From assembly GCA_017577925.1 (NCBI GenBank), contig PKQU01000080.1, forward strand, positions 1 to 8,902: a DNA stretch of 8,902 bases, written 5' to 3'. Source of the stretch: Bacillota bacterium. Lineage in GTDB: Bacteria; Bacillota; Bacilli; Calditerricolales; Calditerricolaceae. Position 1 is the stretch's first letter, and each line of letters begins with the position of its first letter. The notes beneath the pieces were generated by a model that was not told the DNA's origin, ran no database searches, and was given only the letters and a program-made list of their open reading frames with translations. The position numbers were made by a program, and so were the translations under genes. Shown piece after piece: positions 1 through 6,196 of this stretch.

Positions 1-962
1 CCGAGGGCCAGCATCATGTACCCGAGTTGGCTCACCGTGGAGTAGGCCAGGACGCGCTTGATGTCGGTCTGCACCAAGCCGATGGTGGCGGCAAACAGGG
101 CCGTGAACGCGCCCACGCCGGCCACCACGTCCAGCGCCGCCGGCGACTGGGCAAAGAGCGGGAACGTCGCCGCCACGAGGTACACGCCGGCGGCCACCAT
201 CGTCGCCGCATGGATCAGGGCGCTGACCGGCGTGGGGCCTTCCATGGCGTCCGGAAGCCAGGTGTGCAGCGGAAACTGGCCCGATTTGCCCATGGCCCCG
301 AAGAAGATCAGCAAACAGGCCAGGGTAATTTGCCACGGCGCCAGCGTCCCGTCCTGCGCGGCACGGAAGACATCGGCATAGTTGAAGCTGCCCGCCCACC
401 AGAACAGGAGGGCGATGCCAATGAACAGCCCGAGGTCGCCGACGCGGGTGACGAGGAACGCTTTCTTCGCCGCCGCCTTGGCCTCCGGCTTGAAGTACCA
501 GAAGCCGATGAGCAGGAACGAGCAGACGCCGACCAGTTCCCAGAAAATGTACAACTGCAGGAAGTTGGGCGACAGGACGAGGCCCAACATGGAGAAGGTG
601 AAGAGGGCCAGGTATTGGTAGAACACGGCGATCCGCTCGTCACCGGCCATATAGCCGCGGGAATAGACGTGAACGAGAAAGCTGACCAGCGAGACGATGA
701 CGAGCATCAAGGCGTTGAGGGGGTTCACCTCAAACCCCATCGTAATCGTCCGCTCGCCGACGGTCAGCCACTCCCACACGCGCGTCGTTCCGGCACCGGC
801 GACGCGCATCTCCCACAGCACGGCAAGCGACAGCACGAAGGCGCCGAACGTGGCCACAATGCCGATGTAGGCCGCACCCGTCCGCAGCCGGCGCCCCACG
901 GCGGTGATCACCGCGAAGGCGAGCAGCGGGAAAAGCGGGATGAGCCATGCGCTTTGGATCAT
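1..962 (-). CDS. nuoL: NADH-quinone oxidoreductase subunit L (NuoL), 5' part, cut by the window edge
   Basis: This is the antiporter-like membrane subunit at the distal end of the complex I membrane arm, where it pumps protons. About 320 N-terminal residues are present of a family usually above 600, and the gene continues beyond base 1. The translation begins MIQSAWLIPLFPLL and is almost wholly hydrophobic. Key family residues are visible: Glu142 in FWELVGVCSFLLIGFW, Lys226 in MGKSGQFPLHTWLPDAMEG, His251 in SALIHAATMVAAGVYL, and Lys302 in TDIKRVLAYSTVSQLGYM. These match the E. coli proton-channel residues E144, K229 and H254, shifted by two or three. The ATG at 962 lies four bases after the nuoK stop, and its ribosome binding site GAGGTGA (967-973) includes that stop, so the two genes are translationally coupled. 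Paralogues NuoM, NuoN and MrpA share parts of the fold, but position after nuoK and the motifs favour NuoL. Identification is secure. Confidence 0.97.
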   Translation of the reverse strand, partial: MIQSAWLIPLFPLLAFAVITAVGRRLRTGAAYIGIVATFGAFVLSLAVLWEMRVAGAGTTRVWEWLTVGERTITMGFEVNPLNALMLVIVSLVSFLVHVYSRGYMAGDERIAVFYQYLALFTFSMLGLVLSPNFLQLYIFWELVGVCSFLLIGFWYFKPEAKAAAKKAFLVTRVGDLGLFIGIALLFWWAGSFNYADVFRAAQDGTLAPWQITLACLLIFFGAMGKSGQFPLHTWLPDAMEGPTPVSALIHAATMVAAGVYLVAATFPLFAQSPAALDVVAGVGAFTALFAATIGLVQTDIKRVLAYSTVSQLGYMMLAL

Positions 963-966
963 CGAA

Positions 967-1278
967 TCACCTCTTCAAGGTGTCCATTTCGTCCACGTTG
1001 ACCGTGGAGCGCCTCCGGTACAGCGCGATGAGGATCGCAACCCCCACCGCCGCTTCCGCCGCGGCGACGGTGATGTTGAACAGGGAGAACACCTGCCCCG
1101 CGATGCCGGGTTGGGGTCCGTACTTGGAAAAGGCCACCAGATTCAGGTTGACGGCGTTCAGCATCAACTCAATGCACAAGAGAACGACGACGGCGTTGCG
1201 CTTTGTCAGCGCGCCGTAGAGCCCGATGCAAAACAAAAAGGCAGCCACCAGCAGATAGGATGCCAGCGTCACCGTCAT
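967..1278 (-). CDS. nuoK: NADH-quinone oxidoreductase subunit K (NuoK)
   Basis: Small membrane subunit of complex I (ND4L homologue) forming part of the proton-conducting chain next to NuoJ and NuoN. The product has 103 residues, the usual family length of about 100. Three hydrophobic helices are seen at about 4-24, 29-50 and 62-86. The two conserved buried glutamates are present: Glu37 in LLCIELMLNAVNL and Glu75 in AAAEAAVGVAIL, corresponding to E36 and E72 of E. coli. The start ATG overlaps the nuoJ stop by four bases (ATGA). A good AAGGAGG lies at 1289-1295, and another ATG at 1285 is out of frame. The short charged tail after residue 87 (RRRSTVNVDEMDTLKR) is cytoplasmic by inference. Nothing is missing or unusual. 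Confidence 0.97.
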   Translation of the reverse strand: MTVTLASYLLVAAFLFCIGLYGALTKRNAVVVLLCIELMLNAVNLNLVAFSKYGPQPGIAGQVFSLFNITVAAAEAAVGVAILIALYRRRSTVNVDEMDTLKR

Positions 1279-1790
1279 GCGTCATGCCCCTCCTTCCGGG
1301 CCAGCACAATCGCCCCGACCAAGGCGACGAGCAGGAGCACGGAAACGAGCTCAAAGGGGATGACGTACTTCGTAAACAGTGCCTTCCCGATCTCAAGCGT
1401 GTTCGCCTCCGCCAACTTCCCCTCGCCCGCGGGTACCAAGGCGACGATGCCCTTGAACAGCGCCACGAACAGGGCCAGTACGGCAACAAAGGCGAAGGTG
1501 CGGTGCCGCCGCCGGCGATCCTGTTCCTCCTCGTCGACGTCGTGGCGCGTCAGCATGATGCCGAACAGCATGAGGATGGAAACGGCACCGGCATAGATGA
1601 GCACCTGGGAAAAGGCCACGAACTCCGCCTCCAGCATCACGTACAGGCCCGCCAGGCCGAGGAAGGAGAAGGCCAGGGCGACCACCATGTGCACCACCCG
1701 GGTGAAGCTGAGCATGAACACGGCGCCCCCCAGGGTGATGAGGGAAAGCAGAAAAAAGGCGACGAATTCCCCGCTGATCCCCGCGGTCAC
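1275..1790 (-). CDS. nuoJ: NADH-quinone oxidoreductase subunit J (NuoJ), GTG start
   Basis: Membrane subunit of complex I (ND6 homologue), 171 residues. Five hydrophobic segments are seen at about 8-29, 33-53, 58-80, 98-117 and 143-167. TM3 carries QVLIYAGAVSILMLFGIML with Tyr66; in known complex I structures this helix holds the pi-bulge that shifts during coupling. A conserved-looking acidic residue, Glu54, lies between TM2 and TM3. A strongly charged loop at 82-97 (HDVDEEEQDRRRRHR) separates TM3 and TM4. I chose the GTG at 1790 because it overlaps the nuoI stop by four bases (GTGA) and has a G6 Shine-Dalgarno-like run at 1799-1804. The frame stays open further upstream, but that part (MAGRQQHERAERKQ...) is hydrophilic, unlike the family, and lies inside nuoI. 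It ends in an ATGA overlap with nuoK. Confidence 0.95.
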   Translation of the reverse strand: MTAGISGEFVAFFLLSLITLGGAVFMLSFTRVVHMVVALAFSFLGLAGLYVMLEAEFVAFSQVLIYAGAVSILMLFGIMLTRHDVDEEEQDRRRRHRTFAFVAVLALFVALFKGIVALVPAGEGKLAEANTLEIGKALFTKYVIPFELVSVLLLVALVGAIVLARKEGHDA

Positions 1791-2233
1791 GATTTTTTCC
1801 CCCCAGGCAGGAGATTGGTGCTGTTTTCGCTCCGCACGTTCGTGTTGTTGGCGGCCAGCCACTCGCGGTCCTTGAACAGCTCATCACGGCTGTAGGCGGC
1901 CAGCTCGAAGTTGTTCGTCATCACAATCGCTTCCGTCGGGCACACCTCGGTGCACAGATCACACAGGATACAGATTTCAAAATTGATGTCGTAGGTGTCG
2001 ATCACTTTGCCTTTTTTCGTCGGATCCGGATGCGGCTTGCCCGTCAGGTTGATGCACTGGGTCGGGCAAATGCGCTCGCACTGGTGGCAAACGATGCACT
2101 TGTCCGGATCGAAGTGCTGGATGCCACGAAAGCGATCGGGCATCTTCACCGGCACATCCGGGTACCGATAGGTCACCTTCTTCTCCGTCAGCCGGCGCAG
2201 GGTATACCCCAAGCCTTTGGCCAGTCCGAGCAT
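1787..2233 (-). CDS. nuoI: NADH-quinone oxidoreductase subunit I (NuoI), 2x[4Fe-4S] ferredoxin-like
   Basis: Peripheral-arm subunit of complex I carrying clusters N6a and N6b, which pass electrons to cluster N2 in NuoB. The product has 148 residues. Two classical CxxCxxCxxxCP motifs are seen: Cys46, 49, 52 and 56 (CIVCHQCERICP) and Cys88, 91, 94 and 98 (CILCDLCTEVCP). The text around them, such as HPDPTKKGKVIDTYDINFE and AIVMTNNFELAAYSRDEL, is very like Bacillus NuoI as I remember it. That supports a Bacillota host. The N-terminal MLGLAKGLGYTLRRLTEK contains the amphipathic stretch that lies on the membrane arm. ATG at 2233 is preceded by GGGGGGAG (2238-2245). It is the only gene of the nuo operon here with a real upstream gap (103 bases after nuoH). 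Its stop overlaps the nuoJ GTG. Confidence 0.97.
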   Translation of the reverse strand: MLGLAKGLGYTLRRLTEKKVTYRYPDVPVKMPDRFRGIQHFDPDKCIVCHQCERICPTQCINLTGKPHPDPTKKGKVIDTYDINFEICILCDLCTEVCPTEAIVMTNNFELAAYSRDELFKDREWLAANNTNVRSENSTNLLPGGKKS

Positions 2234-2336
2234 GGCTCTCCCCCCTTTCGCGAACCCCGTTCGCCACGCAATAACCGCCCTTCGCCGATCGCCCGCGCTA
2301 CGCTGGCCGTTCGCACCTCACCGGTGCCGTACGCGG
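2234..2336 (-). other. nuoH-nuoI intergenic gap, 103 bases
   Basis: This is the only sizeable gap inside the nuo operon, where other neighbours overlap or lie four bases apart. I see no tRNA-like fold, no U-tract terminator and no convincing -35/-10 pair. No small gene with its own ribosome binding site was found. The only structure noticed is the short hairpin next to the nuoI ribosome binding site, listed separately. It may be a plain spacer. Confidence 0.6.
2250..2264 (-). promoter_or_regulatory. Small hairpin just upstream of the nuoI ribosome binding site
   Basis: Perfect six-base inverted repeat GCGAAC-GGG-GTTCGC on the transcribed strand, ending five bases before the G-run that serves as the nuoI Shine-Dalgarno (2238-2245). 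No U-tract follows, so it is not a terminator. It could affect nuoI translation or mark an mRNA processing or stabilising site. The stem is short and could be chance in GC-rich DNA. Confidence 0.3.
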
Positions 2337-3344
2337 TTACGCCACCAGTTCCTTTACCAGCGCCGTCAGGAACAGATTGAGCAGGGCCAGCGGCAAGAGC
2401 ACCTTCCAGGCGAAGGTCATCAGCTGGTCGACGCGCACGCGCGGCATCGTGGCACGCAGCCAGAACAGGAAGAAGACACAGAAGGCGAACTTCAGCGCAA
2501 ACCACACCAGGCCCGGGACAAAACCGAGCGATTCGATCGGCGGATGCCAACCGCCAAGGAAAAGCACCGTCGCCAAGGCGGACATGGCAAAGACGTAGAC
2601 ATATTCGGCCAGCATGAAGAAGGCAAAGCGGAAGCCGCTGTACTCGACATGGTAGCCGGCCACCAGCTCCGACTCGGCCTCCGGCAGGTCAAAGGGTGTG
2701 CGGTTCAGCTCCGCGAGGGCGGCGACGACAAAGACGGCAAAGCCGAGGATCTGCTTCAGGAAAAACCAGTTCCAAAAACCCCCGGATTGCGCGGCGACGA
2801 TCTCCTTCAGGTTCAGGCTGCCCGCAAGCAGGACGACGCCGATCACCGAAATGACCAGCGGGATCTCGTAGCTGATCATCTGCGCCACCGAGCGCATCCC
2901 GCCGAGGAGGGCGTACTTGTTGTTCGACGCCCAGCCCCCGAGGAGGATGCCCAGCGTGGTGATGCCCGACACGGCCACGTAGTAGAGCAGGCCGACACCG
3001 AGATCGGCAAAGTGGAGCGTCTCCGTGAAGGGCAGCACGGCCAACACGGCAAAGGCCGGCACAAAGGCGATCACCGGCGCCAGAATGAACAGCGTCCGGT
3101 CGGCCCTGTCCGGAATGACATCCTCCTTGACAAGCAGCTTCAGCACGTCGGCCACCGACTGCAGGAGACCATACGGTCCCACGCGGTTGGGCCCGCGGCG
3201 CAGCTGGATCCACCCGATCACCTTGCGCTCGAAGTAGATGGCATAGGTGACAAACAGGAGCACCACGAGCAACATGGCCACCGCGGAGGCGAGGAAGACC
3301 GCCGCCGTCGTCCAGGAGAGGGGCTGGGAAAGCCAGTGCGCCAT
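2337..3344 (-). CDS. nuoH: NADH-quinone oxidoreductase subunit H (NuoH)
   Basis: Membrane subunit of complex I (ND1 homologue) that forms the quinone-entry chamber and the junction between peripheral and membrane arms. The product has 335 residues, a typical length, with about eight hydrophobic helices. Family motifs are clear: ERKVIGWIQLRRGPNRVGPYG at 39-59 (partly shown here as ERKVIGW and GPNRVGPYG), RSVAQMISYEIPL at 151-163 with Glu160, and the quinone-chamber loop at 211-237 beginning AELNRTPFDLPEAESELVAG. The ATG at 3344 is chosen over a TTG two codons upstream. GGAGGTGG (3352-3359) lies seven bases from the ATG but almost touches the TTG, and the ATG shares one base with the nuoD stop (TGATG). 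In this operon nuoH follows nuoD directly, with no nuoEFG between them. Confidence 0.97.
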   Translation of the reverse strand: MAHWLSQPLSWTTAAVFLASAVAMLLVVLLFVTYAIYFERKVIGWIQLRRGPNRVGPYGLLQSVADVLKLLVKEDVIPDRADRTLFILAPVIAFVPAFAVLAVLPFTETLHFADLGVGLLYYVAVSGITTLGILLGGWASNNKYALLGGMRSVAQMISYEIPLVISVIGVVLLAGSLNLKEIVAAQSGGFWNWFFLKQILGFAVFVVAALAELNRTPFDLPEAESELVAGYHVEYSGFRFAFFMLAEYVYVFAMSALATVLFLGGWHPPIESLGFVPGLVWFALKFAFCVFFLFWLRATMPRVRVDQLMTFAWKVLLPLALLNLFLTALVKELVA

Positions 3345-4447
3345 CAGCAATCCACCTCCCCGAGCACGATGTCGATCCCGCCGAGGATGGCCACGAGGTT
3401 GGCCATGTTCTCACCGATCAGCAGCTTCGGCAGGATCTGCAGGTTGTGGAAGGACGGGCGGCGGAACTTCAGCCGATAGGGTTTGTCCTTCCCCTTGCTG
3501 TGGATGTAGCAGCCCAGCTCGCCGCGCGGGGCCTCGATGCGCACGTAGGTCTCGCCCGCCGGCGGGCGAATGACGCGCGGAACCTTGGCCATCACCGCAC
3601 CCTCCTTGGGAAACTGCGCCACGGCCTGCTCGAGGATGCGCAGGGACTGGCGGATCTCCTCCATGCGCAGGAGGTAGCGGGCGTAGCAGTCGCCCTCGGT
3701 GGCCACCGGCACGTCAAACTCGAAGCGGTCGTAGATGGAATAGGGCTCATCTTTCCGCACGTCGCGCCTGACACCGGTGCAGCGCAGGTTGACACCGGAC
3801 AGGCCGTAGGCGATGGCGGTCTGCGCGTCGTACTTCCCGACGCCCTTGAGGCGACGGAGGAAGATCTCGTTCCCGGTAACCAGCTTGTGGTACCCGTCGA
3901 GCTGCTCGCGCATATAGGGGATGAAGTCGCGCACCTTGTCGATCCACCCGTCCGGGGCGTCCCACTTCACCCCGCCGACACGCATGTAGTTGAAGGTGAT
4001 GCGCGCGCCGCACAGCTCATTGAACAGGTCGAGGATCTTCTCCCGCTCCTCCATGGCATAGAGAAACGGGCTCATCGCCCCGAGGTCGAGGAGATACGTG
4101 CCGAACCACAGCAGGTGGCTGGCGATGCGATTCAATTCCATGACGATAACCCGCAGGTACTCGGCACGCTCCGGCACCTCGATGCCCATCATCGTCTCCA
4201 CCGCATGGCAAAGGACGTAGTTGTTCGTCATCGCCGACAGGTAGTCCATGCGGTCGGTGTACGGAATGATCTGCGTGTAGGTGAGGTCTTCCGCCAGCTT
4301 CTCCGTGCCGCGGTGGAGATACCCGATGACCGGTTGGGCGTCGGTAATGATCTCCCCGTCGAGCTTCACGACCAGGCGAAACACGCCGTGCGTGCTCGGG
4401 TGTTGCGGTCCCACGTTGAGCAGCAATTCTTCGGTGCGCACGGCCAT
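3344..4447 (-). CDS. nuoD: NADH-quinone oxidoreductase subunit D (NuoD)
   Basis: 49-kDa-type subunit of complex I, related to the large subunit of [NiFe] hydrogenases; with NuoB it forms the quinone reduction site. The product has 367 residues. The N-terminus contains NVGPQHPSTHGVFRL at 11-25. His20 and Tyr69 (DRMDYLSAMTNNY) correspond to the quinone head-group ligands His38 and Tyr87 of Thermus Nqo4, with the same spacing of 49. IGYLHRGTEKLAE (41-53) and a C-terminal end GGIDIVLGEVDC are also typical. The hydrogenase nickel-binding CxxC pairs are not present, so this is the respiratory form. The ATG at 4447 begins MAVRTEELLLNVGP. The upstream open frame reads through nuoC and is unlike the family. 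AAGGGG (4457-4462) is the ribosome binding site, and the start lies four bases after the nuoC stop. NuoC and NuoD are separate here, not fused as in E. coli. Confidence 0.97.
   Translation of the reverse strand: MAVRTEELLLNVGPQHPSTHGVFRLVVKLDGEIITDAQPVIGYLHRGTEKLAEDLTYTQIIPYTDRMDYLSAMTNNYVLCHAVETMMGIEVPERAEYLRVIVMELNRIASHLLWFGTYLLDLGAMSPFLYAMEEREKILDLFNELCGARITFNYMRVGGVKWDAPDGWIDKVRDFIPYMREQLDGYHKLVTGNEIFLRRLKGVGKYDAQTAIAYGLSGVNLRCTGVRRDVRKDEPYSIYDRFEFDVPVATEGDCYARYLLRMEEIRQSLRILEQAVAQFPKEGAVMAKVPRVIRPPAGETYVRIEAPRGELGCYIHSKGKDKPYRLKFRRPSFHNLQILPKLLIGENMANLVAILGGIDIVLGEVDC
3352..3359 (-). promoter_or_regulatory. Ribosome binding site deciding the nuoH start
   Basis: GGAGGTGG, near-consensus, seven bases before the ATG at 3344 and within the last codons of nuoD. 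It is too close to the alternative TTG at 3350, which argues for the ATG. Confidence 0.75.
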
Positions 4448-4451
4448 GCGC

Positions 4452-5225
4452 TCACACCCCTTCGTCCAGCGGCTGGTAGTCTTTGCGCAACGGGTGGCCC
4501 ACCCAGTCATCGGGCAAGAGAATGCGCTTCAGGTTGGGGTGGCCCGCAAAGCGAATCCCCACCAGGTCGTATGCCTCCCGCTCCGGCCAGTCGGCGCCGG
4601 GCCAAATGTCGGTCACCGAGGGCACCGTCGCCTGCTCCCGGTCCGCCTTGACGCGAACGGCCAAGCGGTGCCCCTTTTGGTAGGAATCGAAATGGTAGTA
4701 CACCTCGAGGTGTGTCTCGTGGTCGATGCCGACCAGCACCGACAGGTAATCGAAGGCCAGCTCGGGATGGTCGCGAAGCAGGCGGGCCGTCTCGTGCCAG
4801 CGTTCGTTCTTCACCACCAGGGTGGGAACATGCTTGGCCAGGCGGTTGATGTACGCCTCCTCGATGACGCCGTCGCCCAACTCCCTCGTGATCACATGCA
4901 CAATGTGGTCCAGCACAGGCTGCATCGGCGACGGCTCTTCCGGTGCCGCCTCTGCTTTTGCCGTTTTGGCCCCGCCTTGGGCCGCCGCCCGCGCCCGGGC
5001 CGCCGCTGCGGCCCGCGCCCGGGCTGTCGTCTTCCCTTCAGCCTTGGCCTCGGGCGCACCGCCGGTTTTTGGTGTACCCTCGGCGTCGGGTGTGCCGCCC
5101 TTGTCGGCAGGAATGGGGGCCTCCCCGCCGCCCGCCGGCGACGTCGTCGCTTCCTCCGGCACCGGCTGTTCAGAACGCCGGGAATCTTGCGTCGTTTCCG
5201 GTTGCGCCTTGTCGCGTTCGCTCAC
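4452..5225 (-). CDS. nuoC: NADH-quinone oxidoreductase subunit C (NuoC) with a long low-complexity N-terminal extension
   Basis: 30-kDa-type subunit of complex I that packs against NuoD in the peripheral arm; it carries no cofactor. The product has 257 residues against roughly 200 for Thermus Nqo5. The conserved domain occupies about 103-257 and ends with the family signature: EREAYDLVGIRF (215-226), then KRILLPDDWVGHPLRKDY. Residues 1-100 are an acidic, then Ala/Gly/Pro-rich and Ala/Arg-rich segment (for example ARARAAAAARARAAAQ near 68-83) predicted by eye to be disordered or partly helical. Extended, charged NuoC N-termini are, to my recollection, also found in Bacillus, so the extension itself is not unique. 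The start is GTG at 5225, overlapping the nuoB stop by four bases (GTGA), with AAGGTGA at 5233-5239. A start nearer the conserved domain (Met at about 100) cannot be excluded, but the upstream signals fit the GTG well. Confidence 0.93.
   Translation of the reverse strand: MSERDKAQPETTQDSRRSEQPVPEEATTSPAGGGEAPIPADKGGTPDAEGTPKTGGAPEAKAEGKTTARARAAAAARARAAAQGGAKTAKAEAAPEEPSPMQPVLDHIVHVITRELGDGVIEEAYINRLAKHVPTLVVKNERWHETARLLRDHPELAFDYLSVLVGIDHETHLEVYYHFDSYQKGHRLAVRVKADREQATVPSVTDIWPGADWPEREAYDLVGIRFAGHPNLKRILLPDDWVGHPLRKDYQPLDEGV
4987..5024. repeat. Two-copy direct repeat inside nuoC, 24-base period
   Basis: The 14-base unit gcccgcgcccgggc occurs at 4987-5000 and again at 5011-5024, so the period is 24 bases or eight codons. 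It encodes ARARAAAA followed by ARARAAAQ in the NuoC extension. It most likely arose by in-frame duplication or slippage in GC-rich DNA. Confidence 0.75.
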
Positions 5226-5743
5226 GAGCGGGTCACCTTCTTCTGCCCGGTTTTCGCCTGGGCACGAATTTTTTCTTGCAGCTTCTGGATGCCGTAGATG
5301 AGGGCCGCCGGCGTCGGCGGACAGCCGGGGATGTACACGTCGACGGGCACGATCTGGTCAACGCCCTTGACAACGGCATACGACCGCACATAGGGCCCCC
5401 CGGCCGTGGCACAGGATCCCATGGCGATCACCCACTTGGGCTCGGGCATCTGGTCATACAGGCGGCGCAGGATGGGCGCCATCTTCTTCGTCACCGTGCC
5501 GGCAACGATCATCAGGTCCGCCTGGCGCGGCGACGCACGGAAAATGACCCCGAAACGGTCCAGGTCGTACCGCGAGGCGCCGGCGGCCATCATCTCGATG
5601 GCACAACAGGCCAACCCAAAGGTGAGCGGCCACAGGGAATTCGAGCGCGCCCACGCCTTGATCTGCTCGAGGGTGGTCAGCAGGACGTTCTGCCCCACTT
5701 CCCGTTCTTCTTCTGGCGTCAGCCCCTCAATCCTCACGTCCAT
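5222..5743 (-). CDS. nuoB: NADH-quinone oxidoreductase subunit B (NuoB), N2 cluster subunit
   Basis: PSST-type subunit of complex I holding the terminal [4Fe-4S] cluster N2, which hands electrons to quinone at the interface with NuoD. The product has 173 residues. The four cluster ligands are visible: Cys46 and Cys47 in GLACCAIEMMAAG, Cys111 in AMGSCATAGGPY, and Cys141 in YIPGCPPTPAALIYGI. The fold is shared with the small subunit of [NiFe] hydrogenases, but the tandem CC and the surrounding text are typical of complex I. The ATG at 5743 is chosen because AAGGTG (5749-5754) lies five bases before it. The open frame extends upstream into nuoA, but that part (MGSGIQSTGAVRAGG...) does not resemble the family. 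The gene overlaps the nuoA end by ten bases and the nuoC start by four. Confidence 0.97.
   Translation of the reverse strand: MDVRIEGLTPEEEREVGQNVLLTTLEQIKAWARSNSLWPLTFGLACCAIEMMAAGASRYDLDRFGVIFRASPRQADLMIVAGTVTKKMAPILRRLYDQMPEPKWVIAMGSCATAGGPYVRSYAVVKGVDQIVPVDVYIPGCPPTPAALIYGIQKLQEKIRAQAKTGQKKVTRS
5233..5239 (-). promoter_or_regulatory. Ribosome binding site supporting the nuoC GTG start
   Basis: AAGGTGA lies seven bases before the GTG at 5225 and within the end of nuoB. It supports translation of the full low-complexity N-terminus rather than an internal start. Confidence 0.65.
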
Positions 5744-6099
5744 GTTAACACCTTCTTCTTCCACGCATACACCAGTCCAATGAGCAGGAGCGCGATAAAG
5801 ATCAGCACTTCCACCAGCGCGAACAGCCCCAGTTGATTGTATGCCACTGCCCACGGATACAGAAAGACGGTTTCCACGTCAAAGATGACAAACAGCAGGG
5901 CAAACAGGTAATAGCGCACGTTATACCGAACCCAGCTGGAGCCCGTCGGCTCGACACCGCTCTCGTAGGGCTTGCCCTTTTCCGGCGTCGGCCGGTGTGG
6001 GCGAAGGAAGCGTCCCAGCGTAAGCGCCGCTACCGGCAACAGCAGGCCGAGCAGCACAAATATCGACACAAGGACGTAATTGTTGATGTATTCGATCAT
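5734..6099 (-). CDS. nuoA: NADH-quinone oxidoreductase subunit A (NuoA), first gene of the nuo operon
   Basis: Small membrane subunit of complex I (ND3 homologue) near the quinone channel. The product has 121 residues. Three hydrophobic helices lie at about 8-30, 64-86 and 90-112. The loop between the first two contains KPYESGVEPTGSS (43-55), where most respiratory ND3/NuoA proteins have a conserved ESG/C-G motif. FVIFDVETVFLYPWAV carries the conserved acidic pair Asp74 and Glu76. The ATG at 6099 (MIEYINNYVL) has GGAGGG at 6106-6111. A longer frame upstream would start within the terminator region and read MRGAFFSCFC..., which is not family-like. It is separated from atpC by 103 bases holding a terminator and a possible promoter, so it is read as the head of a separate transcription unit. 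Confidence 0.96.
   Translation of the reverse strand: MIEYINNYVLVSIFVLLGLLLPVAALTLGRFLRPHRPTPEKGKPYESGVEPTGSSWVRYNVRYYLFALLFVIFDVETVFLYPWAVAYNQLGLFALVEVLIFIALLLIGLVYAWKKKVLTWT
5749..5754 (-). promoter_or_regulatory. Ribosome binding site deciding the nuoB start
   Basis: AAGGTG, in the run GAAGAAGGTGTTAAC, five bases before the ATG at 5743. It sits within the last codons of nuoA, so nuoB translation is probably coupled to nuoA. Confidence 0.65.
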
Positions 6100-6105
6100 C
6101 GGCGT

Positions 6106-6111
6106 CCCTCC
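6106..6111 (-). promoter_or_regulatory. Ribosome binding site of nuoA
   Basis: GGAGGG lies six bases before the ATG at 6099. It argues against the longer open frame that starts within the terminator region. Confidence 0.7.
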
Positions 6112-6135
6112 ATGGGCAGAGTCGTCACCCCTTCT

Positions 6136-6144
6136 AGCATAGCA
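6136..6144 (-). promoter_or_regulatory. Possible extended -10 promoter for the nuo operon
   Basis: On the minus strand TGCTATGCT matches an extended -10 element (TGnTATAAT-like) eight bases after the terminator's tract, following a T-rich stretch (CTTGTTTTTGC). It would give a 5' leader of about 30 bases before nuoA. No good -35 hexamer stands at 16-18 bases upstream, since that place falls in the U-tract and the foot of the terminator stem. This is a sigma-A-type guess only. Confidence 0.35.
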
Positions 6145-6152
6145 AAAACAAG

Positions 6153-6196
6153 AAAAAAAAGCACCTCGCAACCGGGAGCTTCCCGTTGCGAGGCGC
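6153..6196 (-). terminator. Rho-independent terminator of the atp operon
   Basis: On the minus strand a 12-pair outer stem (GCGCCTCGCAAC with GTTGCGAGGTGC, one G-U pair) continues as a 4-pair GGGA/TCCC stem after one bulged G, closes on an AGC loop, and is followed at once by eight T residues. The hairpin begins six bases after the atpC stop. It is a textbook strong intrinsic terminator that should separate most atp transcripts from the nuo genes, though some readthrough is possible. Confidence 0.93.

Noticed and set aside
27..1001. 324-codon open frame on the plus strand opposite nuoL
   Set aside because: nuoL is clear on the minus strand throughout this stretch, including its proton-channel residues; the plus-strand product is low-complexity Arg/Glu/Gln/His-rich.
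2217..3479. 420-codon open frame on the plus strand opposite nuoH
   Set aside because: It is rich in Arg, His, Gln, Asp and Gly with no recognisable motif, lies antisense to an intact nuoH, and is of the type produced by GC-rich codon bias.
3446..4651. 401-codon open frame on the plus strand opposite nuoD
   Set aside because: Antisense shadow of the highly conserved nuoD; composition (HRDQV-rich) follows reverse-complemented codons and there is no ribosome binding site or domain that I recognise.
4943..5836. 297-codon plus-strand frame opposite nuoC and nuoB
   Set aside because: Pro/Arg-rich start is simply the reverse of the Ala/Gly/Pro-coding nuoC tail; both minus-strand genes are intact.
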